Origin: Spirosoma fluviale
Lineage (GTDB): Bacteria; Bacteroidota; Bacteroidia; Cytophagales; Spirosomataceae
Length of the DNA stretch: 64,000 bases
NCBI GenBank assembly: GCA_945883625.1
Contig: CAMCXW010000001.1
Coordinates: 62,001-126,000 of the forward strand
Reading direction: 5' to 3'
The position numbers and the translations under genes were made by a program. Within the stretch, counting starts at the first letter, position 1; each line of letters opens with the position of its first letter. Shown here piece after piece: positions 47,849 to 58,686 of this stretch. A model generated the notes under the pieces. That model saw nothing but the letters and a program-made list of their open reading frames with translations, did no database searches and had not been told where the DNA came from.

Positions 47849-49141
47849 TTAACGCGATAACATGTCTGATCGATGCGAATCGAGCTTCAAAAATATAAAT
47901 AATAATACGGTGAATGACCATAACGATGAGCCCCCGTAACTCAAGAAAGGTAGCGGAATTCCCATAATGGGCATGAGGCCAATCGTCATGCCAATATTAA
48001 CCAAAAAGTGAAAAAAGAGAATGCCAACTACACCAAATCCATAGGCGCGTGCAAAGCGAGAACGTTGTAAATCGGCTAAATACATCAAGCGCCACAAAAA
48101 CACCATAAACAAAATCACCACTACAGAGACGCCAAAAAAGCCAAACTCTTCGCCAATCGTACAGAAAATAAAGTCGGTGCTTTGCTCCGGTACAAAGTCA
48201 AATTTTGTCTGCGTACCACCAAGGTATCCCTTACCCCAAAAACCACCGGATCCAATCGCAATTTTAGACTGAGTTACCTGGTACCCTAAGCCGCGCGGAT
48301 CAAATCCAGGATCTAATAAAACCTTAATTCGATTTCGCTGATGCTCCTTTAACACATGGTTGACCACCCACTCGACAACCATCACCAAGGTCATGATAAC
48401 CGAAATACCTAGCGCTAGTTTCACATAGGTTTGCCACATCCGCTGCAAGTATATGGGCATGAGTACCACCAAAATGATGACAAAAAATAACAAAATCAAA
48501 AAGATGGTGAGCGGCTCGAGCATTAACGCACTCACAAAAAGAAAAATACCCCCGAGTAAAATACTTGGATAGGCACTAGGCAAGCCTTCCCTGTAGAGCA
48601 AGATGATAAAGGATACAAAAACAAGAGCAGATCCCGTTTCGTTGGAACCAACAATTAATAAAATCGGCAAGGCAATAATAAGGGCGGCACGCCATTGATC
48701 TTTAAATCTTCCCAAATTGACCTGCGGATCATTTAGATATTTAGCTAATAATAATGCAGTTGCTGTTTTGGCAAATTCAGCCGGCTGAATCGTAGCCGAA
48801 CCAAACTTAAACCAGGAATGTGACCCATTTATTGTTACCCCTAAAAAGGGCACTGCAATGAGCAGCAGAATAAACAAGCCATAAATGAAGACAGCAAACG
48901 ATTCAAAAAATCGAAAATCTAGCGCATAAATAAACATGATCAAGACGAAACTCGTCCCTATCCAGATCAATTGTTTTCCCGCATTGGACGTATAAAAAGC
49001 GGCATCCGTCAATCCCAAATGCGATTCTGGATTGTATATCGCTGAATAAATACTCATCCAGCCAAGCAGCACGAAGAGTGCATAAAGCCCTACGCTTATC
49101 CAATCAATCCGACTCTTTAATTGTCCTGACGATCCGCTCAT
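47849..49141 (-). CDS. rodA: Rod shape-determining protein RodA
   Basis: GSHSWFKFGSATIQPAEFAK; STDFIFCTIGEEFGFFG; MPIMGIPLPFLSYGGSSLWS. Confidence 0.95.
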   Translation of the reverse strand: MSGSSGQLKSRIDWISVGLYALFVLLGWMSIYSAIYNPESHLGLTDAAFYTSNAGKQLIWIGTSFVLIMFIYALDFRFFESFAVFIYGLFILLLIAVPFLGVTINGSHSWFKFGSATIQPAEFAKTATALLLAKYLNDPQVNLGRFKDQWRAALIIALPILLIVGSNETGSALVFVSFIILLYREGLPSAYPSILLGGIFLFVSALMLEPLTIFLILLFFVIILVVLMPIYLQRMWQTYVKLALGISVIMTLVMVVEWVVNHVLKEHQRNRIKVLLDPGFDPRGLGYQVTQSKIAIGSGGFWGKGYLGGTQTKFDFVPEQSTDFIFCTIGEEFGFFGVSVVVILFMVFLWRLMYLADLQRSRFARAYGFGVVGILFFHFLVNIGMTIGLMPIMGIPLPFLSYGGSSLWSFTVLLFIFLKLDSHRSDMLSR

Positions 49142-51003
49142 TTTTTTAAAGTATCCATTTTAACGCGATTGGCCGGTCGGTTATACACCACATTAGCCAA
49201 ATAACTCATATTCATAAACTTCGTCTCAACCGCCTTGCGATCTACACGTCCTTTCAAATATTTCTCAATAATCAACGAAGCTATAGGCGCGGCAGCAAAA
49301 CCACCAAAACCAGCATTCTCCACAAACACCGCAATTGCAATCTTCGGATTATCCTTTGGAGCAAAGGCAATAAACACCGAGTGATCTTTTCCTTTTTGAT
49401 TCTGCGATGTACCCGTTTTCCCACACATCGTGATATCCGGAATGCGACCATCCGCCCCTACGGTACCATGTAAAACCGCATCTTGCATACCTTGAACGAC
49501 GACAGGAAAGTACTTGGCGTCTACGCCAACTGACACCGGATTTTTATAAAATGGATCCAATGTCCGGCGAGGCCCAACGCCCTTCACTAAATGTGGTGGG
49601 ATGTACCAACCTCGATTGGCAATAATAGCCGCAAAATTGGCCATTTTCAACGGACTAACAACCAGCTCTCCTTCTCCGATACTTAACGAATAAATATTGG
49701 AAAACTTCCATGTATTCTCGCCTTTATACACCTTATTGTAGTACTCAGCCGTAGGCAAATTGCCCCGTTTTTCATTACTGACATCCACTCCTAATTTACG
49801 TCCGAAACCGAAATTTGCCACTAACTCAGACCAGCGCTTCAAACCCTGAGCTGATCGTTCATAGGTGTCACCCGTTGTCCCATCATACAAAATCTTCCGA
49901 AAGGCATGGTAAAAATAGGGGTTACATGACCATTGAATTGCATTATGTAAATCATTATGCGCCGTAGTGTGAACGTGACATTTCACCGGAGCACCGGCAT
50001 GACCAAAGACAGAACCCGCTGAAATTATTCCGAGCTGTTGGCCCACTAACGCTTGCACCAACTTAAACGTAGAACCCGGCCGATAATACGCAGAGGGCGG
50101 CCGATTGATCAAAGGCTTCAACGGATCTAATGCTAGTTTTTGATAATATTTTGAAAAATTTCTACCTGCCAATAAACTAGGATTGTACGACGGCGCAGAC
50201 ACCATCGTCAAAATTTCACCAGTTGATGGTTCAATCGCAACCACACTTCCCACCTTATTCATCATCAAACTATCCGCATATTCTTGCAAACGAATATCGA
50301 TACTCGTGTACAAATTCTGTCCAGCGACAGGATATACATCCAATTTCCCATTTTTGTAATCACCTTTCTCTACCCCATTACTATTCACCATCCGGTATTT
50401 CACTCCGCGCTGACCACGCAAAACAGCCTCATAATAAGATTCAATCCCAGAAACGCCCACATAATCTCCTTGTCGGTAATAATCATCCGGCTGTTCCTTC
50501 AGTGAATTTGGATTAATCTCCGCTACATAGCCGAGCGCATTGGAAAACGCGATCGATTGATAGGTCCTAAAGGCAGTAGTCGTTATCGAAAAACCAGGGT
50601 AATCGACCATGGCATCCTGAATTCGCGCAAAATCCTCTTTGGATAAATGCTTTAAAAATACAGATGGTTTGACCCGGGAATATGACCTTGCTTGCCGCGT
50701 AACCGTATCAAAATACCCACGAGTAATGCCAAACAAAGCACAAAACCGATTTGTATCCGCCACATAAGCTTTGCGCGGCGTAATATACACATCGTAAACT
50801 GGCGTATTATAGACAATTAATTTCCCGTGTCGGTCATATACTTCTCCGCGAAATGGAACCTGAATAATCTTCCGAATGGCATTGTTATCTGCCGCCTTCT
50901 CATAGGTGTCATCGATTAATTGTAGGTAAAACAACTTGCCTAAATAGACTACCGCCACTGTCAAAAAAACAAGAAATAAGATTAGTCGGCGACCTTCAAA
51001 CAC
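49138..51003 (-). CDS. mrdA: Penicillin-binding protein 2
   Basis: VGVSGIESYYEAVLRGQRG; YYRPGSTFKLVQALVG (SxxK); WSCNPYFYHAF (SxN); CGKTGTSQN (KTG). Confidence 0.95.
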   Translation of the reverse strand: MFEGRRLILFLVFLTVAVVYLGKLFYLQLIDDTYEKAADNNAIRKIIQVPFRGEVYDRHGKLIVYNTPVYDVYITPRKAYVADTNRFCALFGITRGYFDTVTRQARSYSRVKPSVFLKHLSKEDFARIQDAMVDYPGFSITTTAFRTYQSIAFSNALGYVAEINPNSLKEQPDDYYRQGDYVGVSGIESYYEAVLRGQRGVKYRMVNSNGVEKGDYKNGKLDVYPVAGQNLYTSIDIRLQEYADSLMMNKVGSVVAIEPSTGEILTMVSAPSYNPSLLAGRNFSKYYQKLALDPLKPLINRPPSAYYRPGSTFKLVQALVGQQLGIISAGSVFGHAGAPVKCHVHTTAHNDLHNAIQWSCNPYFYHAFRKILYDGTTGDTYERSAQGLKRWSELVANFGFGRKLGVDVSNEKRGNLPTAEYYNKVYKGENTWKFSNIYSLSIGEGELVVSPLKMANFAAIIANRGWYIPPHLVKGVGPRRTLDPFYKNPVSVGVDAKYFPVVVQGMQDAVLHGTVGADGRIPDITMCGKTGTSQNQKGKDHSVFIAFAPKDNPKIAIAVFVENAGFGGFAAAPIASLIIEKYLKGRVDRKAVETKFMNMSYLANVVYNRPANRVKMDTLKK

Positions 51004-51051
51004 AATTAAAAAAATTTAAGAATAACGCGGCAATTTACGCATAATTCCGAA

Positions 51052-51237
51052 TTATTTGGGGAGACTTTTGATGAGTGCAAACAGTGCAAATGCAATGGAA
51101 CCCAATGAAAATCCAAGTGTGAACCAAGGGGTAGTCGAATGAAAATATTCATCCAAAAAGCGACCGAGATAGACGCCTCCTAAAATTGTGATCAACATTT
51201 GAAATGCTGCCCCAATAAATCGTTGATATGAGTTCAT
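51052..51237 (-). CDS. atpZ: AtpZ/AtpI family protein
   Basis: MNSYQRFIGAAFQMLITILGGVYLGRFLDEYFHSTTPWFTLGFSLGSIAFALFALIKSLPK. ATG 51237 preferred. Confidence 0.85.
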   Translation of the reverse strand: MNSYQRFIGAAFQMLITILGGVYLGRFLDEYFHSTTPWFTLGFSLGSIAFALFALIKSLPK

Positions 51238-51332
51238 GAAAAAATTAAAATAATCGGCTATCCACACACTAAAATTATCCCTTTTTCATTTATATATATT
51301 GTAAATTTGAAAATTATACGCATTCCATCCCT

Positions 51333-53426
51333 ATGAATAAACTGTTGGCAGCTTTAATCCTCGTGTTACTCAGCTGGGCCTGTTCCCAGCAAAGTACCCG
51401 ACCTGCTGCCGTTGCTTTTCATAATGTAAATGCCAAATACAATGCCATCTTTCAGGCAGACCGACTTTTAATCTCGCTAACGAACAAAGCGCGCGAAGAG
51501 AAAAAAGAAAATTTCTCGAATGCATTGCCTATCCTTGCGCCCATTGACACAAGCTTTTCTCAAAGCAATGCGAATGAAATTGCAAACCTCATTCGTAAAG
51601 CAACGTTGGTCATCGATCGACATCAAAATTCCCGCTTCGTAGACGACGCCTATTTGATTATTGGCCAAGGCCGACTCCTTCAGCATGACCTAAAAAACGC
51701 CTTAGAGACTTTTAAATATATCAATTCGATCGAACATGACCCCAAAACACAGCAGTCGGCACTCATCGAATTAGCAACCATCTACCTGCATCAATCCAAC
51801 TACGAATCAGCCCAAAAAGTATTTAATTTTATTGCCGAAAACCCGGTAAATACTAGTCACGAACAAGAACTTTTACTCCTTCAAGCTTTTACGTACCAAA
51901 AACAAAATTTACTTTCTAAGTCCATTCCCCTTCTAGAAAAAGCAGCTCCACGCGCAAAAAAACGGGCTGAGCGTGGCCGACTGTTCTACATACTCGGACA
52001 AATGCACCAAATTCTTGGACAATCAGCCGAGGCACAAAAAGCATATGAACAATGCCTCAAACAAAAATCAAGTTATGACCTAACCCTGCATGCCCAAATA
52101 GCAATCTTAGCCTTAAGAGAGAATATCCCGGCATTAGAAAAATTAGTAAAAGACCCGAAGAACCAAGATCTTCAGTCTAATATATTTTTAGCGATTGGCC
52201 AAATTCATTTTCAAAATAAAGACTATGAACTAGCTAGAAAAAATTGGGAAAATGGAGGTGCCAATAACCCAAATAAAGGTGAACTGTATTTTCAATTAGG
52301 CCAATTGTTTTCAAACCAATTGAAAGACTACCGAAATGCGGCCAACTATTTTGACTCGGCAGCCACGTTTTTACCTGCTCAACATAGCCAATTTCAACTA
52401 GCCCAAAAATTGCGGACACAGTGGGGCGAATTTGCGCGTTTAGACGGTTCAATCAAAATGCAGGATTCATTATTGAAATTAGGCCAACGATCCGAAAGTG
52501 AGTTAAAGGCTATGTATGAAAAAGTCCAAAAGTCGAAAAAAGCGAAAATGGATTCGGTCCAACTGAAAAAGACGGTAATCCCAAATGCCAATTTGGTTAC
52601 GTTTATAAGACGACCAGCGACACCTGAGCAACAAAGCTTTTATTTTTATAATGATCAGGCGCGGGTGCAGGGCCAACAAGAATTTGGGAGAAAGTGGGGA
52701 ATACGAACCTTGGAGGATTTTTGGAATAGGAAGAACAAACAAGCCGCAGCCCAGGCAGATGTGCAAGTGATGCAAAATGCAATTACCCAAACGAACACAG
52801 CAAGCTCGTTGGCACCAACCCAAGATTCACTTCAAATTTGGCTCAACACCATTCCTCGTACGGAAAAGCAACAAGCCGAAATTAATTTAAAGCGCGAAAA
52901 AGCACTATTCGACCTCGGCAAATACGCCAAAATTGAATTGACAAAAAATGATTTAGCGGAACAATCTTTAACTCAATTACTACGCGACTATCCCTTAACT
53001 TCCAGTGAAGCTGAAGCACTTTACCTGCTTTACTTAAGTAGCGAAAAATCAAAAATGTACCGACAATTACTATTTGACAAATACCCAAATTCGTTTTTCA
53101 AACAAGCAATTTTAACCTTGGAGTTTGGTGGATTGACAGAAGGTAAAGAATTAGAAGCTCAGAAAAATTACGAAAAAGCATACGCACAATTTAAGTCGGC
53201 CGACTTTTCTGCGTGTATCGCGCAAGCAGATTTATTACTTCAAACGTATCCGGGTAGTAAATGGGAAGATAAAATCGTATTTTTAAAAGCTCAAAGTTAT
53301 GGTGGCTTAAAAGACTTTGACCGATATAAAAAAGAACTCAAACAGTTTGAGCAGGCCTACCCCAAAAGCCCACTCATACCAGAAGTAAAAGCCTTATTGG
53401 AAAAATTTACCCAAAACAACCGATAA
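51333..53426 (+). CDS. TPR lipoprotein, PorW/SprE-like type IX secretion component
   Basis: Lipobox LLSWACSQQ; FHNVNAKYNAIFQADRLL; many TPR-like repeats. Confidence 0.8.
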   Translation: MNKLLAALILVLLSWACSQQSTRPAAVAFHNVNAKYNAIFQADRLLISLTNKAREEKKENFSNALPILAPIDTSFSQSNANEIANLIRKATLVIDRHQNSRFVDDAYLIIGQGRLLQHDLKNALETFKYINSIEHDPKTQQSALIELATIYLHQSNYESAQKVFNFIAENPVNTSHEQELLLLQAFTYQKQNLLSKSIPLLEKAAPRAKKRAERGRLFYILGQMHQILGQSAEAQKAYEQCLKQKSSYDLTLHAQIAILALRENIPALEKLVKDPKNQDLQSNIFLAIGQIHFQNKDYELARKNWENGGANNPNKGELYFQLGQLFSNQLKDYRNAANYFDSAATFLPAQHSQFQLAQKLRTQWGEFARLDGSIKMQDSLLKLGQRSESELKAMYEKVQKSKKAKMDSVQLKKTVIPNANLVTFIRRPATPEQQSFYFYNDQARVQGQQEFGRKWGIRTLEDFWNRKNKQAAAQADVQVMQNAITQTNTASSLAPTQDSLQIWLNTIPRTEKQQAEINLKREKALFDLGKYAKIELTKNDLAEQSLTQLLRDYPLTSSEAEALYLLYLSSEKSKMYRQLLFDKYPNSFFKQAILTLEFGGLTEGKELEAQKNYEKAYAQFKSADFSACIAQADLLLQTYPGSKWEDKIVFLKAQSYGGLKDFDRYKKELKQFEQAYPKSPLIPEVKALLEKFTQNNR

Positions 53427-53427
53427 T

Positions 53428-55740
53428 ATGTTTGCATTAGAAGTAGGGAAATATGCCAAATTTATACGAACCATGTACCGATTTTTCCTCGGCACAACCG
53501 TAGCGTCCATCCTATTTATTGTAGCTGTCAATTACAACTTTTTGTGGCTTTTCGGCGGAATGCCCAGCTTATATGAATTAGAGAATCCAAAAAGCCAACT
53601 GGCCTCATTGATGATTTCCGAAGATGGCCAAGAGATCGGCAAATACTTTCGTGAAAATCGGAACCCGCTTGAATTTGAACAACTTCCTGAAAATATTGTC
53701 AATACACTCGTTTCGACGGAAGATGCCCGCTTTACATCACATTCGGGAATTGATATTCGCTCGATGTTTCGTGTGGTCTTTTCATTAGGTACTGCCGGTG
53801 GAGGAAGTACTATTTCACAGCAACTAGCCAAAAATTTGTTCCATACCCGCTCCATGGAGTTTGGGGAAGACGACCCCGTTTACTTAGGTTTACTCATGAA
53901 AATAGATGGCTTGCGAACGGTCATTGCCAAAGTTAAGGAATGGATTTTGGCGATCCGATTAGAGCGCAGATACACCAAGCAAGAGATCATGGCCATGTAC
54001 CTGAATGAAGTGAGTTTTGGTAACAATGCTTACGGAATACAGGTTGCCTGTCGGACCTATTTCCAAAAAGACCTTCAAGAAGTAACGCTTCCGGAAGCCG
54101 CCACGCTAATCGGTCTACTTCAAAATCCCTCTTTATATGATCCACGCGTTCGCCCAGAAAGAACATTGGAACGACGTAATGTGGTGTTGGGCCAACTAGC
54201 TAAATATGAATTCATCACGGAAGAAGATTTACCCAAGTTGCAAGACGCGCCACTTAATTTAAATTACCGTGTGGAAAACCAGAATACGGGAGCGGCGCCC
54301 TATTTCAGGGAGGTCATACGCCAGCAAGTTTTAAAGGCTATTAAGGAATTAAATCAAGAACGTCCGGAGGACCAGCAATTAAACCTGTACACTAGTGGAT
54401 TACGCATTTATACTAGCATTGATTCTCGCATGCAGAAATACGCGGAGGAATCCGTTCGAGAGCACATGCGTGCGGAACAAAAGTTGTTTTATGATCATTG
54501 GCGTGGACGCAATCCATGGGTTAATGAAGAGATGAAGGAAATCAAGGGCTTTTTACGTGATGCAATGAAGCGGACACAACGTTACCGTGACTTGATGACT
54601 GCGTACAATAATGATGAATTTAAAGTTTGGGAAGAATTACGAAGACCAATTAAAATGTCGGTTTTCACATACGATGGAGATAAAGATACGACCTTGAGCC
54701 CGATGGATTCATTGAACTATTACAAACGAATTCTGAACTGCGGCATGATGGCGATGGATCCCATGAATGGGCATGTGAAAGCTTGGATCGGTGGTATTAA
54801 CTACAAATATTTCAAATTCGATCACATCTCACAAAGTAAGCGCCAGCCTGGTTCCACGTTTAAACCCTTTGTTTATGGAGCGGCCATAGAGAATGAAATC
54901 GTTACCCCGTGTGATGAATTGATGGATGAACCCGTGACTTTTGGCGAGGAAGACGGTCTTAGTGGAGGAACTTGGACACCCCAAAATTCAGATGGCAAAT
55001 ACAGCTATCAAAATTTGAAAATGCGGCGGGCGATGGGATTATCTATCAATTCCATTTCTGCCAAATTGATGAAGCAATTAGGCCCAGACAAGATTGCGGA
55101 ATTTGCCCATAAATGTGGAATCAACAGCCCATTAAACGAAGTTCCATCCCTCTGTTTAGGAGCATCAGAAGTGTCGTTGCTTGAGCAAGTTTCTGGTTAT
55201 GCTACGCTTGCGAATGGTGGAGAAAAAATTGAACCCATTTTAGTCTTAAAAATTACCGATAAAGTAGGTAATGTATTGCGTGAGTATTCACCCCCAGTAA
55301 AAGCAGTTATCAAACCTGAAACCGCTTATCTGATGACCTACATGTTACAAGGAGCAGTCCATGAGCCAGGAGGTACCGCCGAAGGATTGAAACGAACATC
55401 GATTGTAGCAGGGAATGAAATAGGTGCCAAAACTGGAACAACCTCAAATTATTCGGATGGCTGGTTTATGGGAGTTACTCAGAAGTTGGTTGCCGGCGTA
55501 TGGGTGGGCGGCGACGATCGCAGTATCCACTTTCGTAGTTTGGCTCTTGGTCAAGGTGCCAAAATGGCGATGCCCGCCTATGCGAAATTTATGGAAAAGG
55601 TATATGCCGACCAGACTTTAGCTATTGAGGGGTATCGGAAGATGCCATTTATCAAACCTGAAAATTTTGTATTTGATTTTAGTTGCAATGGTCGCGTGGT
55701 GGGTGATTCAACTGCCACTGAAGCACCTGTCTCCCAATAA
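53428..55740 (+). CDS. Bifunctional transglycosylase/transpeptidase, PBP1A-like
   Basis: GT51: STEDARFTSHSGIDIRSMFR, GGGSTISQQLAKNLFHTR; transpeptidase: KRQPGSTFKPFVYGAA, SINSISAKLM, AKTGTTSNYSDGWFMG. Confidence 0.95.
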   Translation: MFALEVGKYAKFIRTMYRFFLGTTVASILFIVAVNYNFLWLFGGMPSLYELENPKSQLASLMISEDGQEIGKYFRENRNPLEFEQLPENIVNTLVSTEDARFTSHSGIDIRSMFRVVFSLGTAGGGSTISQQLAKNLFHTRSMEFGEDDPVYLGLLMKIDGLRTVIAKVKEWILAIRLERRYTKQEIMAMYLNEVSFGNNAYGIQVACRTYFQKDLQEVTLPEAATLIGLLQNPSLYDPRVRPERTLERRNVVLGQLAKYEFITEEDLPKLQDAPLNLNYRVENQNTGAAPYFREVIRQQVLKAIKELNQERPEDQQLNLYTSGLRIYTSIDSRMQKYAEESVREHMRAEQKLFYDHWRGRNPWVNEEMKEIKGFLRDAMKRTQRYRDLMTAYNNDEFKVWEELRRPIKMSVFTYDGDKDTTLSPMDSLNYYKRILNCGMMAMDPMNGHVKAWIGGINYKYFKFDHISQSKRQPGSTFKPFVYGAAIENEIVTPCDELMDEPVTFGEEDGLSGGTWTPQNSDGKYSYQNLKMRRAMGLSINSISAKLMKQLGPDKIAEFAHKCGINSPLNEVPSLCLGASEVSLLEQVSGYATLANGGEKIEPILVLKITDKVGNVLREYSPPVKAVIKPETAYLMTYMLQGAVHEPGGTAEGLKRTSIVAGNEIGAKTGTTSNYSDGWFMGVTQKLVAGVWVGGDDRSIHFRSLALGQGAKMAMPAYAKFMEKVYADQTLAIEGYRKMPFIKPENFVFDFSCNGRVVGDSTATEAPVSQ

Positions 55741-56037
55741 ATATGCGTTTTTTAACCCTTAGCGACCAAAGATGTAAAATGACCATTTACCATGCAAACA
55801 TTTTACTGATATTATTTCATTTTTAGTCTTAAAAATGGTATTTATCAACTATTTGAGTATAAATACACCAATTATTTATTAGTCAAGTGCCAAAAAAATG
55901 AGAACAAAAGCAAAATTTGGACAAAAACAACCCTTAAACAAATATTAGTTTTGTCCTATATTAATAATATGTAAAACTTTAATAAATATTTTTCGGAAGA
56001 CCTCAAAATCCTAAAACACAATTTCATGATTAATGTC

Positions 56038-56045
56038 TAATTTTG
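56038..56045 (+). promoter_or_regulatory. Bacteroidota -7 box TAATTTTG upstream of uvrC
   Basis: TAATTTTG 4 nt before ATG 56050; no clear TTTG at -33. Confidence 0.45.
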
Positions 56046-56049
56046 GCTA

Positions 56050-57867
56050 ATGACAGATTTCGAACCTAAAAACATCTTGCCTAGCCTGCCGGAAGAACCC
56101 GGTGTCTACCGCTATTTCGATGCGTTCGATACAATCATCTATATAGGAAAAGCCAAAAACCTAAAAAATAGGATAAGCAGCTATTTCACCAACCTCCAAA
56201 ATCACAATACCAAAACTCGAAAATTAGTCCAGCAGATTTGTCGGCTCGAATTCACCATCGTGCACTCCGAATTTGACGCACTTTTATTGGAGAATACGCT
56301 TATCAAACAATTCCAGCCCAAATACAACATTCTACTACGGGATGATAAAACCTATCCATTTATTTGTTTAACCAAAGAACATTTTCCTCGCCTTATCACT
56401 TCGCGGCGAATCGACCATGCCGCAGGTACATTTTTTGGCCCATATGCGAATCCGAAAGCAATGAATGGGATGCTAGAGATGATTCACCAACTATACCCAT
56501 TGCGCAGTTGCTCCCTCACTTTAAAGCCCGGAAATATTGAACAAGGGAAATTCAAAGTCTGCCTAGAATACCACATCGGTAATTGCAAAGGGCCATGTGA
56601 GGGATTGCAAAAGGAAAATGATTATTTGGTATACATTGATCAGGTAACACACATACTAAAAGGAAATTACCAAAAACCAAAAACTTTTTTCCAAGAACGA
56701 ATGCAAGAATCAAGCGGCCGTTTAGCTTTCGAAGAAGCGCAAGAATGGAAAGAAAAATGGGAACTCCTCGAAAACTTTCAATCGAAATCGACAGTCGTCA
56801 ATCCATCCATCCATGATATCGATGTGTTTTCGATGGTCTCCGACGAGCAGATGGCGTACGTCAACTTCATGAAGGTCATCAACGGGACTATTTTGCAGTC
56901 CCAAACCTACGAAGTAAAAAAGAAATTAAATGAAGACGAGTCGGACCTACTGACTATGCTGATTTGGGAAAAGCGTGATCAATTTCATAGCGAGGCCAAG
57001 GAAATTTTGACAAACATCCCCATGTCAATTGAATTTCGTGGCATCAAAAATACCATCCCGTTAATGGGTGACAAGAAAAAGCTATTGGACATGTCACTTA
57101 AAAATGTACTCTATTTCCGCAAGGAAAAAGCAGATCGTAAAGCTGCAGAAGAATCAGGTGGGGATCGAAAAATGCGTGTTTTATTGACTTTGAAGAATGA
57201 TCTTCATTTAAAACACTTACCCAAACGCATCGAATGCTTTGATAACTCCAACCTCCAAGGGACTAACCCAGTCTCAGCCATGGTTTGCTTTATCCAAGCA
57301 CAAGCTGCCAAAAAAGAATATCGTTTATTTACTCCACGAACAGTCGTGGGACCAGACGATTTCGCAACCATGTACGAAGTAATCACACGACGTTACACAC
57401 GATTAATCGAAGAAGAGGCCGAAATGCCCGACTTAATTATTGTCGATGGAGGCAAAGGCCAATTAAGTGCCGCATGTGATGCACTGAAAGCAATAGGTCT
57501 TTATGGACAAGTTCCCATTATAGGTATCGCAAAAAGACTTGAGGAAATTTACTTCCCAGAAGATAGTCTGCCTTTGTACATCGACAAAAAATCGGAATCC
57601 TTAAAATTAATCCAACAACTTCGCGATGAGGCACACCGTTTTGGAATTACGGCGCATCGCAATAAGCGTAGTAAGAATTTCCTAATAAGTCAATTAGAAG
57701 AATTAGATGGAATTGGAAAATTAACCGCCCAAAAATTAATGAAACATTTTGGTACGATACGCAACATGTATGATTCACCAGCGGAAGATCTAGAAAAAGT
57801 GTTAGGGAAATCAAAAACACCTGGTTTTCGGAAACAACTCAAAATTTGGCTAGACGAAAAGTCTTAA
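56050..57867 (+). CDS. uvrC: Excinuclease ABC subunit C
   Basis: LPEEPGVYRYFDAFDTIIYIGKAKNLKNRISSYF; KRIECFDNSNLQGTNPVSAMVCF; DLIIVDGGKGQLSAA; HhH LEELDGIGKLTAQKLMKHFG. Confidence 0.97.
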   Translation: MTDFEPKNILPSLPEEPGVYRYFDAFDTIIYIGKAKNLKNRISSYFTNLQNHNTKTRKLVQQICRLEFTIVHSEFDALLLENTLIKQFQPKYNILLRDDKTYPFICLTKEHFPRLITSRRIDHAAGTFFGPYANPKAMNGMLEMIHQLYPLRSCSLTLKPGNIEQGKFKVCLEYHIGNCKGPCEGLQKENDYLVYIDQVTHILKGNYQKPKTFFQERMQESSGRLAFEEAQEWKEKWELLENFQSKSTVVNPSIHDIDVFSMVSDEQMAYVNFMKVINGTILQSQTYEVKKKLNEDESDLLTMLIWEKRDQFHSEAKEILTNIPMSIEFRGIKNTIPLMGDKKKLLDMSLKNVLYFRKEKADRKAAEESGGDRKMRVLLTLKNDLHLKHLPKRIECFDNSNLQGTNPVSAMVCFIQAQAAKKEYRLFTPRTVVGPDDFATMYEVITRRYTRLIEEEAEMPDLIIVDGGKGQLSAACDALKAIGLYGQVPIIGIAKRLEEIYFPEDSLPLYIDKKSESLKLIQQLRDEAHRFGITAHRNKRSKNFLISQLEELDGIGKLTAQKLMKHFGTIRNMYDSPAEDLEKVLGKSKTPGFRKQLKIWLDEKS

Positions 57868-58169
57868 TTGTGAGATTCAAATTTCCCTACCTCAATGTGC
57901 TGAAATTGTCTGTAAACCTGAATAATGATTGAGAGCGCAATGGCCATTTCACAAACGCCCACAACTAACACAAAGATTCCCATCATCAGGCCTTGCTGCG
58001 CATCATCTTGGCGCGAAAAAGCAATTAAATTCAAATTAGCCGCATTTAACATCAGCTCAATACCCATCAATATAAATATCGCATTACGCTTTAGAACCAT
58101 AATCGTGAAACCCGTCGCGAATAATGCCGCACTCGCCCATAAAAAATAAATTACCGGAATTTCAGTCAT
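57864..58169 (-). CDS. nuoK: NADH-quinone oxidoreductase subunit K
   Basis: FILMGIELMLNAANLNLIAFSR; three TM. ATG 58169 preferred. Confidence 0.95.
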   Translation of the reverse strand: MTEIPVIYFLWASAALFATGFTIMVLKRNAIFILMGIELMLNAANLNLIAFSRQDDAQQGLMMGIFVLVVGVCEMAIALSIIIQVYRQFQHIEVGKFESHN

Positions 58170-58671
58170 TTCGTTTTGCAATATAAGTTGCCCCCACGAG
58201 CGCAATTAATAAATAAACACCAACCAATTCGAACGGAAAGGCATATTTTGTCAAAAGCGCAACACCTACATCGCGTAATTTCGACTGATCATTACCCACT
58301 ACATGCAATTGCCAATCCATACCTGAAAAGACATAAATCAAAGCAATAAAAATCGATAATCCGACCGCTGCCGACCAGATAAAACTACGCTGTTCGACCC
58401 ACAAATGATTCTTACCGTTCGTTTCACGGGACTGCTGAGTCGTCAACATGATTCCAAAAAGGATTAAAATCAGGACTCCACCCACATAAATCATCAAATG
58501 AGAAACAGCCATTACGTCAGCATAAGCAATGACATACAAGCCCGCCAGGCCAAGCATGCACATAAACATCGCCAATGCCGCATGCAAGATATTGCGCGTA
58601 AACAACATCGCTAACCCACTCCCGCAAGTTAAAATCACTAATGCCAAAAATGATAATAAGATAGGGGTCAT
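58162..58671 (-). CDS. nuoJ: NADH-quinone oxidoreductase subunit J
   Basis: RNILHAALAMFMCMLGLAGLYVIAYADVMAVSHLMIYVGGVLILILFGIML. Confidence 0.93.
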   Translation of the reverse strand: MTPILLSFLALVILTCGSGLAMLFTRNILHAALAMFMCMLGLAGLYVIAYADVMAVSHLMIYVGGVLILILFGIMLTTQQSRETNGKNHLWVEQRSFIWSAAVGLSIFIALIYVFSGMDWQLHVVGNDQSKLRDVGVALLTKYAFPFELVGVYLLIALVGATYIAKRND

Positions 58672-58686
58672 GGTTTAGACGCTAGC

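Noticed and set aside
55741-56049. Possible small RNA or riboswitch in the 309-bp PBP1A-uvrC gap
   Set aside because: AT-rich with no clear conserved motif or strong hairpin by eye; would need comparative folding.
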